A DNA stretch of 64,000 nt from Agrobacterium vitis (GCF_013337045.2 NZ_CP118260.1:744001-808000), one strand, 5' to 3'; positions 8,042-18,157 are shown, counted from the stretch's first letter. Program-made: numbers and translations. Notes: a model not told the origin generated them from the letters alone.

Positions 8042-9388
8042 ATGAAAGCCAAGCCAGTCAAATCGAGGATCATGAAACTGATGCGCACCGCCATTCCGGT
8101 GGTGGCACTGATGACTGCTCATGCCGCCTTTGCGGCGGAGCCGGTGGAACTGAACGTCCAAAGGTTCTTTGGCGCCTGCGATGCCGAATATGGCAGCAAT
8201 ACAGACGTCAGCAAATCGGTCGGCGAATGTGGGATCATGACCTCGCTGATCAACAAGTTCAACGCCGACAACCCGGATATCCATGTCTCGGTGGCGACAG
8301 TGGAATGGCCGGGCTACGACCAGCTCAACGCACAATTTGCCTCCAATGATCCGCCTGACATCGTCACGATCCATGAATCGGCCCTATCGGATTATCAGTC
8401 CAAAAACCTGATCATGCCGCTGGACGAGCTTTTGGCCACGCAAGGCATCAAGCCTGAAACCTTTACCGAGGCGGCGCGGCAGGGGGCGACCAAGGACGGC
8501 AAGTTCTACGGATTGCCGATCGACAGCTGGACCATGCTCTACCATATCAATATGGATCTGTTTAAGCAGGCGGGTCTCGTCAATGCCGATGGCACACCGA
8601 TCCTGCCGAAATCCCCGGAAGAGCTTCTGGCCCAGGCCGAGCAGTTCAAGCAGAAGACCGGCAAGCCCTATTTTGTGCAGAATCTTGCCAATGAGACGGC
8701 GCTCTATATGCGCAATCTCTATACTTATCTGTTCCAGCAAAACGCTGACTTCTTCGCCGATCCGACCCATATCAAGCTCGACACGCCTGAAGCCAAGCGG
8801 GTGGTAGAGATGTACCGGACCATCTACGCCAAGGGCTATACCACGAAGGATATGGATTACGGCGCCTCGATCACTGCCTTTCTGGCCGGTGCCGGCGGTG
8901 TTCATCTGAACGGCACGTGGATGATCGGCGATTACAATGCTTCGGCCGGCAAGCCGGGCACTGCGCTGAACAAGGGCGGTTATGCCGTTTATCCCTATCC
9001 GCAGCTGTTTTCCGGCGACCACGCGCAGTTTGCCGATGGTCACACCTGGGCTGTTTCCGTCAAGGACCGGACGCCCGAGCAGACCAAGGCCGTGGCGCGG
9101 TTCCTGAAATTCTTCGTCGACAATGATTTCGATTGGTCGCGCACCGGCCACCTGCCATCCGTGCAGGCTGTGCTGAACTCGGATGCCTTCAAGGCCCTGC
9201 CACACCGCGATACCGTGTCTGATATTGCCCAGCTTGGCCGTCCATTGCCATCGCAAGTGCAACGCCAGTTCCCGATCCAGGATATTATTGGTGAAGAAAT
9301 GAGCGCTGCCGTAACCGGTCAGAAGGATGTCGATGCCGCCCTAAAGGATGCGGAAAGCCGGGTGAATGATCTGCTTGGCAATCTCTAA
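8042..9388 (+). CDS. Extracellular sugar-binding protein of the arabinofuranosidase-linked ABC transporter
   Basis: 448-aa solute-binding protein of SBP family 1. Residues 1-31 form a basic, hydrophobic signal peptide ending in AFA before AEPVELNVQ. An aromatic-rich segment (GVHLNGTWMIGDYNAS) resembles those lining sugar sites in this family. The ATG at 8042 follows GGGAGGAGAG. Unusually, the binding-protein gene is last in the operon and is followed by a strong terminator. Arabinan oligosaccharides are the likely ligand because of the GH51 neighbour; that is inference. Confidence 0.88.
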   Translation: MKAKPVKSRIMKLMRTAIPVVALMTAHAAFAAEPVELNVQRFFGACDAEYGSNTDVSKSVGECGIMTSLINKFNADNPDIHVSVATVEWPGYDQLNAQFASNDPPDIVTIHESALSDYQSKNLIMPLDELLATQGIKPETFTEAARQGATKDGKFYGLPIDSWTMLYHINMDLFKQAGLVNADGTPILPKSPEELLAQAEQFKQKTGKPYFVQNLANETALYMRNLYTYLFQQNADFFADPTHIKLDTPEAKRVVEMYRTIYAKGYTTKDMDYGASITAFLAGAGGVHLNGTWMIGDYNASAGKPGTALNKGGYAVYPYPQLFSGDHAQFADGHTWAVSVKDRTPEQTKAVARFLKFFVDNDFDWSRTGHLPSVQAVLNSDAFKALPHRDTVSDIAQLGRPLPSQVQRQFPIQDIIGEEMSAAVTGQKDVDAALKDAESRVNDLLGNL

Positions 9389-9418
9389 AACAAACGCCAG
9401 GAGCACCTAAAGCTAAGA

Positions 9419-9450
9419 GCTGCCCAAAGCCATTCTAGGCTTTGGGCAGC
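9419..9450 (+). terminator. Rho-independent terminator after the arabinofuranosidase operon
   Basis: A perfect 13-bp stem (GCTGCCCAAAGCC / GGCTTTGGGCAGC) with a six-base loop is followed by GATATTTTAT. It sits between convergent genes and may stop transcription from both sides. Confidence 0.85.
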
Positions 9451-9456
9451 GATATT

Positions 9457-9951
<495 letters not shown>

Positions 9952-10059
9952 TCAGCCAAACGGAGTTGGCTGGAACACCGCACGGAGGCGGCAAATTTTC
10001 CCTTGGGCGAACAGCAGTGAACACCCGTTGCGGAGACGGAGCTCTGCTGGGGTATTTCC

Positions 10060-10202
10060 TGCATGCTCTCTTCCATCCGGACTATACCGTCGGCTCCGGC
10101 ATCTCACCGGATCTGCTGACCTCCCAGGTTGCCCTGAAAGCGCTCGCGGGCTCCGGGCAAGCCCGATACCGCCGGTGGGGAATTTCACCCCGCCCTGAGA
10201 AC
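10060..10202 (-). promoter_or_regulatory. FMN riboswitch (RFN element) controlling ribH2
   Basis: Read on the minus strand, the conserved RFN blocks occur in order: CAGGGCGGGGTGAAATTCCC, then ACCGGCGGTA, a variable arm with GCCCGCGAGCG, GGTCAGCAGATCCGGTGAGA, TGCCGGAGCCGACGGTATAG, and finally GTCCGGATGGAAGAGAGCA. This is the six-helix FMN aptamer. It ends about 125 bases before the ribH start, leaving room for an expression platform. No clear U-tailed terminator is seen there, so translational control is more likely. Confidence 0.95.
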
Positions 10203-10264
10203 AGTTATAACATAGAAGTGAAGTTGCAGAAATTGCAAGGCCGTTTTTCTCATTATTCGGTAGG

Positions 10265-11164
10265 TTAGCGTCTGTCGTCTGCGGTTTCTTCCAATATCCA
10301 GTCTCGAAAGGCCTGCAAAGGCGGGTGTGAACCACGTTCATTCGGCCAAACGAGATAATAAGCCTCGGTGCTTTGCATCGGTCGGTCGATGGCCTTGACC
10401 AGGCGACCGGAGGCCATTTCCTCTTCGATCAGGAATTCAGGCAGCAGCGCGACACCAAGCCCTGCCATGGCGGCTTGAGCGGCTGTTGCGAACTGGTCAA
10501 ACAACATGCCGCGCACCTGGTCGGATTGCACGTCATTGCTGGCCAGCCAGCGTTCCCAGGCATCTGGGCGGGTGGTGAGGTGGAGAAGAGGGGCCTGGCG
10601 CAGATCCAGCGGGGTCTGAAACCGGTAGGTGTCGCGCAGCTCAGGGCTACAGGCGGGAACGACGGTTTCAGAGCGCAGCAGCGACATTTCCGCCCCCTGC
10701 CAATCGGCCAGACCGAAGTGGATGGCAGCATCGACCGGCTCCAGCCGAAAATCGAAATAGGAAAGCTTGGTGACGAGATTGATGGTGATGCCGGGGTGAC
10801 GGCTGAGAAATCCCGGCAGGCGCGGCGCCAGCCATCGGGTGCCGAAGGTGGGCAGGATGGCGAGATTGAGTGTCCCTCCGAACGGATTGGCCTTCAGCGT
10901 CAGCGATGCGGTGCTGATGATCCGCAGCGCATCGCGGATTTCGCGGGCATAGATGTTGCCGCCTGCCGTCAGCCGGATCGTCTGGCGTTCGCGGTGAAAA
11001 AGCTCGACACCAAGTTGCTCTTCCAGCGCCTTGATCTGCCGGCTGACCGCGCTTTGCGTCAGGCTCAATTCCCGCGCTGCCGCCGTGACGCTGCCAGTAC
11101 GGGCCGCGGCCTCAAAAGCCGAAAGAAGATGCAGGGAGGGCAGGAAACGGCGGGGACTTTGCAT
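10265..11164 (-). CDS. LysR-family transcriptional regulator (GcvA-like)
   Basis: 299-aa regulator. The N-terminal helix-turn-helix includes LHLLSAFEAAARTGSVTAAA and LSLTQSAVSRQIKALEEQLG; a periplasmic-binding-like effector domain fills residues 90-295. The ATG at 11164 is preferred over one at 11206 because GGAG lies six bases upstream and LysR proteins start about ten residues before this helix. It is divergent from the pipecolate-oxidase-like gene, with a 214-bp shared promoter region, and is its probable activator. Confidence 0.88.
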   Translation of the reverse strand: MQSPRRFLPSLHLLSAFEAAARTGSVTAAARELSLTQSAVSRQIKALEEQLGVELFHRERQTIRLTAGGNIYAREIRDALRIISTASLTLKANPFGGTLNLAILPTFGTRWLAPRLPGFLSRHPGITINLVTKLSYFDFRLEPVDAAIHFGLADWQGAEMSLLRSETVVPACSPELRDTYRFQTPLDLRQAPLLHLTTRPDAWERWLASNDVQSDQVRGMLFDQFATAAQAAMAGLGVALLPEFLIEEEMASGRLVKAIDRPMQSTEAYYLVWPNERGSHPPLQAFRDWILEETADDRR

Positions 11165-11378
11165 GGAGGCTCCGGGCATAGATCGGACTGGCGAGAAGGG
11201 CGACATGGTTTTCTATAGGCGGTCTTTTGCCTGAGGTCATTCCATTTGGGAAAGAACTCTTGCAGAAACATCGATAATTGCGCACTGGCGGACTGGTTCA
11301 GCACTTGCTAGTGTTTTGCGAAATAATCGCTGTCGTTTGGCCCGGCTTCCGGTTCGGTCGCGATATAAGGGAACTGTC

Positions 11379-12662
11379 ATGCAGGGGAATCCAAGATCGC
11401 ACGGGCTATGGGAGCGAACCGCGCCATCGCCGCCGTCCACATCGGCACTTAACGAACACCTGATTGCTGATGTCGTCGTGGTCGGCGGCGGCTATACCGG
11501 CCTGTCAGCCGCTTTACATCTGGCCGAGGCCGGGGTTTCCGTTGTGTTGCTGGAAGCGGTTGAGATCGGGTTTGGCGGCGCGGGCCGCAATGTCGGGCTG
11601 ATCAATGGCGGCATGTGGGTGATGCCCGATGACGTGCCCAAGGTGCTTGGCCCCGTGCATGGAGAGCGGGCGCTGAAGCAATTGGGCGAAGCGCCGCTCT
11701 TGGTGCGCGAGACAATCGAAAAACATGGCATCGCCTGTGAGTTGGAAACCAATGGCACGCTGCATCTGGCCGTCGGCAGCACCGGGCTGGAGGAATTGCA
11801 GAACCGTCACCGGCAATGGGTAGCGCGCGGTGCGCCGGTCGAGCTTCTATCTGCCGAGGAGACGGCATTTCGCGTCGGAAGCACTGCCTATGCCGGTTCG
11901 CTGTTTGATCCCCGGGCCGGAACGTTGCAGCCGCTTGCCTATGCGCGGGGGCTTGCTGCTGCGGCCATTCGCGCCGGTGTGCGGATTTTCACCGGCAGTC
12001 CGGTGGTGGAAACTGAGCGGGAAGGCGAGAGCTGGGTGGTGAAGACTGCCTCCGGCCATGTGTCCTGCCGCTGGATCATCGTGTCCACCGATGCCTATTC
12101 CACCGGTCCCTGGAAAAGTGTGCGGGAAGAGCAGATGCATCTTCCCTATTTCAACTTTGCCACTGTGCCGCTTGGCGAAAATCTGCGCCGCTCCTTGTTG
12201 GCGAATCGTGAGGGCTGCTGGGATACCAGGGAAATCCTGTCGTCCTTCCGCATGGATCAGGCTGGTCGGCTGGTATTCGGCAGTGTCGGCGCGCTACGCC
12301 ATGGCGGGGCGGCAGTCCACCGGGCCTGGGCCAAGCGCAGCCTGAAGCGGCTGTTTCCGCAATTGGGCGATGTCGAGTTCGAGACGGAATGGTATGGCAA
12401 GATCGGGATGACAAGCGATGCCGTGCCGCGTTTCCACCGCTTTGCCAAGCGCGTTGTCGGATTTAGCGGCTATAATGGCCGTGGCATTGCGCCCGGCACG
12501 ACTTTCGGGCGGACATTGGCACAGTTGGTTCTGGGCGAGATCGGCGAGGCGGATCTGCCTCTGCCGCTATCTGAGCCGGAGACCATTGCGTTGCGCACCG
12601 TAAAGGAAATTTACTACGAAGCGGGCGCGCAAATCGCTCATCTGGCGGATAGCCGGTTCTGA
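11379..12662 (+). CDS. amaA: FAD-dependent amine/amino-acid oxidase, probable L-pipecolate oxidase
   Basis: 427-aa DAO-fold flavoprotein. The dinucleotide-binding motif VVVVGGGYTGLSAALHLAEAG is near residue 35. A C-terminal FSGYNGRGIAPGTTFG segment, which contacts flavin in this family, is near 365. Its length matches AmaA of Pseudomonas, and the downstream gene is an ALDH7 enzyme, which would oxidize the piperideine-6-carboxylate formed from pipecolate. The ATG at 11379 follows AAGGGA; an upstream in-frame codon at 11316 lacks a ribosome site. A gamma-glutamylputrescine oxidase role is a possible alternative. Confidence 0.65.
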   Translation: MQGNPRSHGLWERTAPSPPSTSALNEHLIADVVVVGGGYTGLSAALHLAEAGVSVVLLEAVEIGFGGAGRNVGLINGGMWVMPDDVPKVLGPVHGERALKQLGEAPLLVRETIEKHGIACELETNGTLHLAVGSTGLEELQNRHRQWVARGAPVELLSAEETAFRVGSTAYAGSLFDPRAGTLQPLAYARGLAAAAIRAGVRIFTGSPVVETEREGESWVVKTASGHVSCRWIIVSTDAYSTGPWKSVREEQMHLPYFNFATVPLGENLRRSLLANREGCWDTREILSSFRMDQAGRLVFGSVGALRHGGAAVHRAWAKRSLKRLFPQLGDVEFETEWYGKIGMTSDAVPRFHRFAKRVVGFSGYNGRGIAPGTTFGRTLAQLVLGEIGEADLPLPLSEPETIALRTVKEIYYEAGAQIAHLADSRF

Positions 12663-12721
12663 TCCGGCCGCCACTCAACACCATTCACATGCAAACGACG
12701 TTTCAAGGAAAGATCATATCG

Positions 12722-14257
12722 ATGTCGAAACTCAACCTGCCTGCCGATGTATCGCGCATTCTTGCAAATCTCGGTGTTTCCGCCGGGACTTTGTCGGGCG
12801 GTTCGCTGGCGGTCACATCGCCTGTGGATGGCAGCACGCTTGCAACGCTTGCAACGGTGTCCAGCGATGAGGCAAGCAAGGCCATCGACAATGCACATGC
12901 CGCTTTCTTAGCGTGGCGCCTGGTGCCAGCCCCCAAGCGCGGCGAATTGGTGCGCTTGCTGGGCGAGGAGTTGCGCGCGCATAAGGACGATCTTGGTCGT
13001 CTCGTGTCCATCGAGGTTGGTAAGGTCACCTCTGAGGGGCTCGGCGAAGTGCAGGAAATGATCGACATTTGCGATTTCGCGGTCGGCCTGTCGCGTCAGC
13101 TTTACGGCCTGACCATCGCCACCGAACGCAGCGAACACCGGATGATGGAAACCTGGCATCCCCTCGGCGTCACCGGCATTATCTCGGCCTTTAATTTCCC
13201 GGTCGCCGTCTGGTGCTGGAATGCGGCGCTGGCACTGGTCTGCGGCAATTCGACCGTTTGGAAGCCCTCGGAAAAGACGCCGATTACCGCCCTTGCCACC
13301 CAGGCGATTTTCGAAAAAGCCGTCCGCCGTTATGTGGCCGCTGGCGGCAGCGCGCCGGACGGGCTTTCGACCGTGCTGATCGGTGAGCGCGCTATTGGCG
13401 AAGTGCTGGTGGATCATCCAAAAGTGCCATTGGTTTCGGCCACCGGTTCGACAGCCATGGGCCGGGCGGTCGGTCCGCGTCTGGCGGCCCGATTTGCCCG
13501 CTCGATCCTGGAACTGGGTGGCAATAACGCCGCAATCGTCGGCCCAACTGCCGATCTCGACCTGACCCTGCGCGGCGTCGCCTTTGCCGCCATGGGCACG
13601 GCTGGCCAGCGCTGCACAACGCTTCGCCGCCTGTTCGTGCATGACAGCGTTTACGACACGTTGGTTCCCCGGCTGATCAAGGCCTATGGCTCCGTCACCA
13701 TCGGCAATCCGCTGGAGACCGGCACGCTGGTTGGACCGTTGATTGATGGCAGCGCTTATGAGGCGATGCAAACGGCGCTGACTGCGGCAAAGGCTGCTGG
13801 CGGCGTGGTGCATGGCGGCATGCGCGTGCGGGAAGAAGAGGCTGCCTCGGCCTATTATGTGCGCCCCGCCCTGGTGGAAATGCCCTCACAGACCGGGCCT
13901 GTGAAGGATGAAACCTTTGCGCCGATCCTCTATGTGATCCGCTACAGCGATTTTGATGCCGCATTGGCGCTGAATAACGACGTGCCGCAGGGCCTGTCCT
14001 CGTCGATCTTCACCAATGATCTGCGCGAAGCTGAAGCCTTCCTGTCGGACCGTGGCTCCGATTGCGGCATTGCCAATGTCAATATCGGCCCATCCGGTGC
14101 TGAAATCGGCGGCGCGTTCGGAGGCGAGAAGGAAACCGGTGGCGGGCGCGAATCCGGCTCGGATGCCTGGAAAGCCTATATGCGCCGCGCCACCAATACG
14201 GTGAATTTTGGACGCTCGTTGCCCTTGGCCCAGGGCGTGAAATTCGACGTCGAGTAG
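12722..14257 (+). CDS. amaB: Piperideine-6-carboxylate / aminoadipic semialdehyde dehydrogenase (ALDH7)
   Basis: 511-aa NAD-dependent aldehyde dehydrogenase of the antiquitin (ALDH7) clade. General-base Glu264 lies in LELGGNN and catalytic Cys298 in AGQRCTT; both are ALDH7 forms of the motifs. It would convert alpha-aminoadipic semialdehyde to aminoadipate in lysine breakdown. The ATG at 12722 has AAGGAAAG upstream; a second ATG at 12689 does not. The gene follows the FAD oxidase by 59 bp, giving an oxidase/dehydrogenase pair. Substrate specificity is inferred from clade and context. Confidence 0.82.
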   Translation: MSKLNLPADVSRILANLGVSAGTLSGGSLAVTSPVDGSTLATLATVSSDEASKAIDNAHAAFLAWRLVPAPKRGELVRLLGEELRAHKDDLGRLVSIEVGKVTSEGLGEVQEMIDICDFAVGLSRQLYGLTIATERSEHRMMETWHPLGVTGIISAFNFPVAVWCWNAALALVCGNSTVWKPSEKTPITALATQAIFEKAVRRYVAAGGSAPDGLSTVLIGERAIGEVLVDHPKVPLVSATGSTAMGRAVGPRLAARFARSILELGGNNAAIVGPTADLDLTLRGVAFAAMGTAGQRCTTLRRLFVHDSVYDTLVPRLIKAYGSVTIGNPLETGTLVGPLIDGSAYEAMQTALTAAKAAGGVVHGGMRVREEEAASAYYVRPALVEMPSQTGPVKDETFAPILYVIRYSDFDAALALNNDVPQGLSSSIFTNDLREAEAFLSDRGSDCGIANVNIGPSGAEIGGAFGGEKETGGGRESGSDAWKAYMRRATNTVNFGRSLPLAQGVKFDVE

Positions 14258-14270
14258 TCAGTCGTTGCCC

Positions 14271-14294
14271 TCCCCCCGGCGGTAACCGGGGGGA
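14271..14294. terminator. Stem-loop between convergent genes
   Basis: TCCCCCCGG and CCGGGGGGA form a perfect 9-bp stem around a six-base loop, between the ALDH7 gene and the convergent dehydrogenase. There is no clear T tract, so it is a probable bidirectional terminator rather than a certain one. Confidence 0.6.
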
Positions 14295-14306
14295 TGGTTG
14301 AGACCG

Positions 14307-15179
14307 CTAGTCCTGAATAGGCTGAATCTGTTGCAGCCAGAGATAATAGGCCGAGTGGTCGAGATCTGCGCCGCCTTTGTTCTGCACCAGGTCGGTGAAG
14401 CCCGCCCGCACCGTTTCAGAGAGTGGCAGTGTCAAATCGTGCTCGGCAGCAACCGAAAGCGCATTGTTTAAGTCTTTCAACTGCGCGGCGGAACGTCCAC
14501 CCGGTGTGAAATTGCCGGTCACCATCCGTTCGCCATGCAGATCGAGAATTCGGCTATCGGCAAAGCCGCCCCGCAAGGCGCCGCGCAGCGTTGCCGGATC
14601 GCATCCCGCCGATTGTGCCAGCCGAAAGGCTTCCGCAACCGCGCCGATGGTGACGGCGACGATCAACTGATTGGCGAGTTTGGCCGTCTGGCCGGTGCCG
14701 ACCGGCCCCATCAGCGTCGGGCGGCCCAGTTTTTCGAGAACCGGCACGGCAGCCTTAAAATCCTCCGGCGCGCCGCCAACGAAAATCGACAGCGTTTTTG
14801 CCTTGGCCCCAGCCACGCCACCGGAGACGGGGGCGTCGAGGAAACGCTTGCCCATTTGCTTGGCTAGCGCCGCAAGATCGCGGTCGCAGGCCGGTTCCAC
14901 CGATCCCATATTGATAATCAGCGCGCCTTCGCCCGCCGCTGCCATTGCGCCGCTGTCGTCCAGTGTCGCGCGGGTGGCCGGGCCATCGAGCAGCATGGAA
15001 ATCACCACATCCGCACCTTTGGCGGCGTCTGCCGGGCTGGCGGCAATGCGGGCGACGTCGGACAAGGCCTGCGCCTTTTGTGTGGAGCGATTCCAGACCA
15101 CGACCTCGAAATCCGCCGCCAGATGACGGGCCATTGGCTCTCCCATCAAGCCAGTGCCGAGAAAGGCGATCCGCATCAT
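14307..15179 (-). CDS. 3-hydroxyisobutyrate dehydrogenase-like beta-hydroxyacid dehydrogenase
   Basis: 290-aa NAD(P)-dependent dehydrogenase. The N-terminal nucleotide site is FLGTGLMGEPMARHL, the substrate loop DAPVSGGVAGAKA lies near residue 120, and the catalytic Lys is in GTGQTAKLANQL near 170. The family includes 3-hydroxyisobutyrate, tartronate semialdehyde and related reductases. It overlaps the upstream GlcG-like gene by four bases. The operon is divergent from an SMP-30 lactonase, suggesting sugar-acid metabolism, but the substrate is not known. Confidence 0.85.
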   Translation of the reverse strand: MMRIAFLGTGLMGEPMARHLAADFEVVVWNRSTQKAQALSDVARIAASPADAAKGADVVISMLLDGPATRATLDDSGAMAAAGEGALIINMGSVEPACDRDLAALAKQMGKRFLDAPVSGGVAGAKAKTLSIFVGGAPEDFKAAVPVLEKLGRPTLMGPVGTGQTAKLANQLIVAVTIGAVAEAFRLAQSAGCDPATLRGALRGGFADSRILDLHGERMVTGNFTPGGRSAAQLKDLNNALSVAAEHDLTLPLSETVRAGFTDLVQNKGGADLDHSAYYLWLQQIQPIQD

Positions 15180-15595
15180 GACAGGTCCGCTCCGATGGCG
15201 GCAAGGGCCGCGCGCGCCACCTCTTCGTCCTGCTCACCCGAGCCGGAGCCGATCCCGATCCCACCAAGCAACATGCCGTTGACTTTAATGGGCAGGCCGC
15301 CCTTCAGCCCCGTCGCTTCGCCTTGGGTTGCTGCGGCCAGCAACAATTTGGCGTGGTCGGGAACGCTATGGCTGGGCGCGGCAAGCGAGGCTGCGGTCCG
15401 CGCCTTGGCCCTCGCACTTTTAAGGGAGAGATAGCGCGAACCCCGCATGCGAAACGAAGCCAGTTCTACGCCGCTGTGGTCGACAATGATAATGCATTGC
15501 GGCTGGCCCATCGCCGTCGCGGCATCGATTGCGGCGCGCAAAAGTGCGGCGACACCTTCGTCGGTCAAGGCGCTGGATTGTATCGTAAAGCTCAT
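15176..15595 (-). CDS. GlcG/HbpS-family protein
   Basis: 139-aa small protein of the GlcG/HbpS (DUF336) family. Recognizable segments are CIIIVDHSGVELASFRM, the central alanine-rich helix around KARTAASLAAPS, and the Gly-rich end GGIGIGSGSGEQDEEVA. Members bind haem or accompany glycolate and sugar-acid genes; the biochemical role is mostly unknown. AGGGAGA lies seven bases before the ATG. It is translationally coupled to the following dehydrogenase. Confidence 0.8.
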   Translation of the reverse strand: MSFTIQSSALTDEGVAALLRAAIDAATAMGQPQCIIIVDHSGVELASFRMRGSRYLSLKSARAKARTAASLAAPSHSVPDHAKLLLAAATQGEATGLKGGLPIKVNGMLLGGIGIGSGSGEQDEEVARAALAAIGADLS

Positions 15596-15759
15596 GGCAT
15601 GCTCTCCCTTGGCAGTTTCTACCGGTCATGTTATCGATACCATATTCGAACCGGTCCAGATTGGCGAGTAGGAATGGGTGTTTCACCGATCACCGTCAGT
15701 TTGATTTTTCGAACCCGAATACCAAGTCCAGACTATCAAGTGTTGGGAGGCGCTCCGTC

Positions 15760-16650
15760 ATGTCGTTCTTTGAGATCTCCGATCCCGCCTTTGGCCGGTT
15801 TGTGATGGGCAATGCCCCGGTCAAGCAATTGGCAACCGGTTTCGATTGGGTGGAAGGACCTGTCTGGTTTGGCGATCTGGATTGCCTGCTGTTTTCCGAC
15901 ATCCCCAACAATCGTATCCTGCGCTGGACGGCGGATGGCAGTCTCACCACCTTTCGTGCACCCTCCAACTTTGCCAATGGCCATGCCCGAGACAGGCAAG
16001 GGCGCTTGGTCAGTTGTGAACACCGTACACGGCGCGTGACCCGCACTGAGTATGACGGCACGATCACAGTGATTGCTGACAGCTTTGAGGGTAAGCGTCT
16101 CAATTCACCCAACGATGTAATTGTGGCTTCCGATGGGGCGATCTGGTTCAGCGATCCGCATTACGGTATCGCCACCGATTATGAAGGCACGAAAAGCGAG
16201 CAGGAATTGCCCTGCAATGTCTACCGTGTCGATCCATCCGGGGCGATTTCTGCCGTGTTGACCGATTTCAACTGCCCAAACGGACTAGCCTTCAGCCCGG
16301 ATGAAAAACGGCTTTACGTGGCCGATACCGGCCGTATGCATAGCAGCGATCCGCAGCATATTCGGGTGTTCGATGTCGATGACGGATGGAAGCTAACCGG
16401 CGGCAACGTGTTTCATGTGATCGACAAGGGCTGTGCCGACGGCATGCGGCTTGATAGCGACGGCAATCTCTGGTCCTCGGCTGCCGATGGCGTCCACTGT
16501 ATCGCCCCGGACGGTCATTTGATGGGCAAGATCCTGGTTCCGGAAACGGTCTCCAATCTCTGCTTCGGCGGGCGTGGCAAGCATCGATTGTTCATAACCG
16601 CAACAACCAGTCTCTATGCAATTTCCCTGAACCGGAACGGTGCAGCCTGA
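15760..16650 (+). CDS. SMP-30/gluconolactonase-family lactonase
   Basis: 296-aa six-bladed beta-propeller of the SMP-30/LRE family, which opens sugar lactones. Family segments are the metal-ligand Glu in DWVEGPVWFGD, NSPNDVIVASDGAIWFSDP in the middle, and NGLAFSPDEKRLYVADTG near residue 180. The ATG at 15760 follows GGGAGG at nine bases; an earlier in-frame start at 15628 would run through the shared promoter. It is divergent from the GlcG/dehydrogenase pair, so the three may belong to one sugar-acid pathway. Confidence 0.85.
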   Translation: MSFFEISDPAFGRFVMGNAPVKQLATGFDWVEGPVWFGDLDCLLFSDIPNNRILRWTADGSLTTFRAPSNFANGHARDRQGRLVSCEHRTRRVTRTEYDGTITVIADSFEGKRLNSPNDVIVASDGAIWFSDPHYGIATDYEGTKSEQELPCNVYRVDPSGAISAVLTDFNCPNGLAFSPDEKRLYVADTGRMHSSDPQHIRVFDVDDGWKLTGGNVFHVIDKGCADGMRLDSDGNLWSSAADGVHCIAPDGHLMGKILVPETVSNLCFGGRGKHRLFITATTSLYAISLNRNGAA

Positions 16651-16670
16651 CAGGATCTGTCAAGCAAAGG

Positions 16671-17948
16671 TCAGGCCGACCATTTGTTTTTCACGCCAAG
16701 GCTTTCGATTGCAGCAATAGCCATAGCGATCCCGTCTTCTGCCCGCATGCGTTGACCAAGGTCTGCTGCGTGACGGCGCATATCGTCACCGTCGGCAGAG
16801 ATAATTGCCGAGGCTAAGGCATCTGAGGTCAAGGCAGCACGGTCCAGTGCTGGCGGAGCAACGCCGAGTTTTTCAAGGCGACTGCCCCAAAATGGCTGAT
16901 CGCCAAAGAATGGCACAACCACCGAGGCAATGCCAGCACGTGCCGCAGCGGTCGTCGTGCCAGCGCCGCCGTGGTGAACCGCCAGCGCCATTCTCGGAAA
17001 CAGCCAGTCATGCGGCGCTCGGTCAATCCGGAAGATATTGCCCCCGGCCTCGCTATCCGCGCCATTGAGGCCGCCCCAGCCACTGGCAAGCACAATGCGT
17101 TTGCCCGTCTTGCGTACCGCTTGCAACACGATATCGGTGAAGCGGCCTCCATCCGGCCCAACCATGCTGCCGAAGCCGACATAGACGGGTGGTGGCCCGC
17201 CTTTTAGAAAATTTGTCAAATCATCCGGTGCGACCCATGTCGAGCCTTCCTGTAATTGCCAGGGGCCGGTGACCCGGACATTGGAGGGGAGCGAGGCGGG
17301 CGGCTCGACCAGTGTCGGGCTATAGGCAAACAGCCGCAAATGCGAACGGGGTTTATAGGTATAGGGACCGCGCCATGGATAAGGCGGCAGCCGAAGGGCC
17401 GGACGCACCACCTCATTATAGGCGGGGCGCAAAATATGCCAGATCAGCATCTGCGTGGCATGACCGAGAGCCACATTGATTGGTCCCGGCAAGCTCCTCG
17501 CCCAATCCGGCAGCGGCAGAAGCGGTGGTTGCCGCGACGGTAGGGTGGGAACCAATTGCGTTTCCGCGACAGGCAGGCCCAGATATTCGCCAAGGGCTGC
17601 GGCGAGATGGAACACCATACCATTGCCAATCAGCAGATCGGCACCCTCCGTTGCCCTAAGGCCTTGGGCCGGCCAACTGGCGGCCATGGTTTTCAGCTTC
17701 CGCCGCGCTGCCTTGGCAATAGCAAGCGGTGAAAGGCCCTGGGACATCGCAGTCCGGTCGGTGCGCATCCAATCGAGGAAATCGCCACGCAAGGGGGCGA
17801 ATTCCAAGCCGTGATTGGTGACGAGATCGGCGCATTGCGGATCGGTGGCAATTCTGACCTTGTGACCGGCCTGTTTTAACCCAACGCCAAGAGCAACCAG
17901 CGGGCGCACATCGCCTTCGGTGCCAATCGTGAATATGACGATCTGCAT
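16671..17948 (-). CDS. UGT/MGT-type glycosyltransferase (GT1)
   Basis: 425-aa GT-B transferase. The N-terminal FTIGTEGDVRPLVALGVGL motif and the C-terminal donor-binding block VHHGGAGTTTAAARAG followed by PFFGDQPFWGSRL are those of GT1 enzymes that glycosylate sterols, rhamnolipid precursors or macrolides. The acceptor cannot be deduced. It lies downstream of an AHL-type LuxR gene on the same strand, with a long imperfect dyad in the gap, so quorum control of a glycolipid or similar product is possible. Confidence 0.85.
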   Translation of the reverse strand: MQIVIFTIGTEGDVRPLVALGVGLKQAGHKVRIATDPQCADLVTNHGLEFAPLRGDFLDWMRTDRTAMSQGLSPLAIAKAARRKLKTMAASWPAQGLRATEGADLLIGNGMVFHLAAALGEYLGLPVAETQLVPTLPSRQPPLLPLPDWARSLPGPINVALGHATQMLIWHILRPAYNEVVRPALRLPPYPWRGPYTYKPRSHLRLFAYSPTLVEPPASLPSNVRVTGPWQLQEGSTWVAPDDLTNFLKGGPPPVYVGFGSMVGPDGGRFTDIVLQAVRKTGKRIVLASGWGGLNGADSEAGGNIFRIDRAPHDWLFPRMALAVHHGGAGTTTAAARAGIASVVVPFFGDQPFWGSRLEKLGVAPPALDRAALTSDALASAIISADGDDMRRHAADLGQRMRAEDGIAMAIAAIESLGVKNKWSA

Positions 17949-18054
17949 GGTTTACTCATTCACCAGATAATGATGCCTGACATTGGCACCCGACATTGGA
18001 CACATTCTAAAGCGGCTATTGGGCAAATCACCCAATGCACCATGCAAGTTTGGA

Positions 18055-18092
18055 GTTGCAATGTGCCAACGCCAGCGACTTGGCACTGCAAC
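18055..18092. repeat. Long imperfect dyad between LuxR and glycosyltransferase genes
   Basis: GTTGCAATGTGCCAA (18055-18069) pairs with TTGGCACTGCAAC (18080-18092), with two unpaired bases. A separate hairpin, ATTGGG/CCCAAT, lies at 18018-18036. The ten-mer TGTTGCAGTG within the dyad (minus strand, 18084-18093) recurs upstream of the LuxR gene at 19155-19164. It may be an operator or the LuxR transcript terminator. Confidence 0.4.
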
Positions 18093-18157
18093 ACGTCAGT
18101 AGTTCAGCCCGACTCCCCCTATCAAGCCTAAGAGGACTTTAGTCAGCAACTATGACA

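Noticed and set aside
9952..10341. Open frames across the ribH leader
   Set aside because: This stretch is the FMN riboswitch; the frames are incidental.
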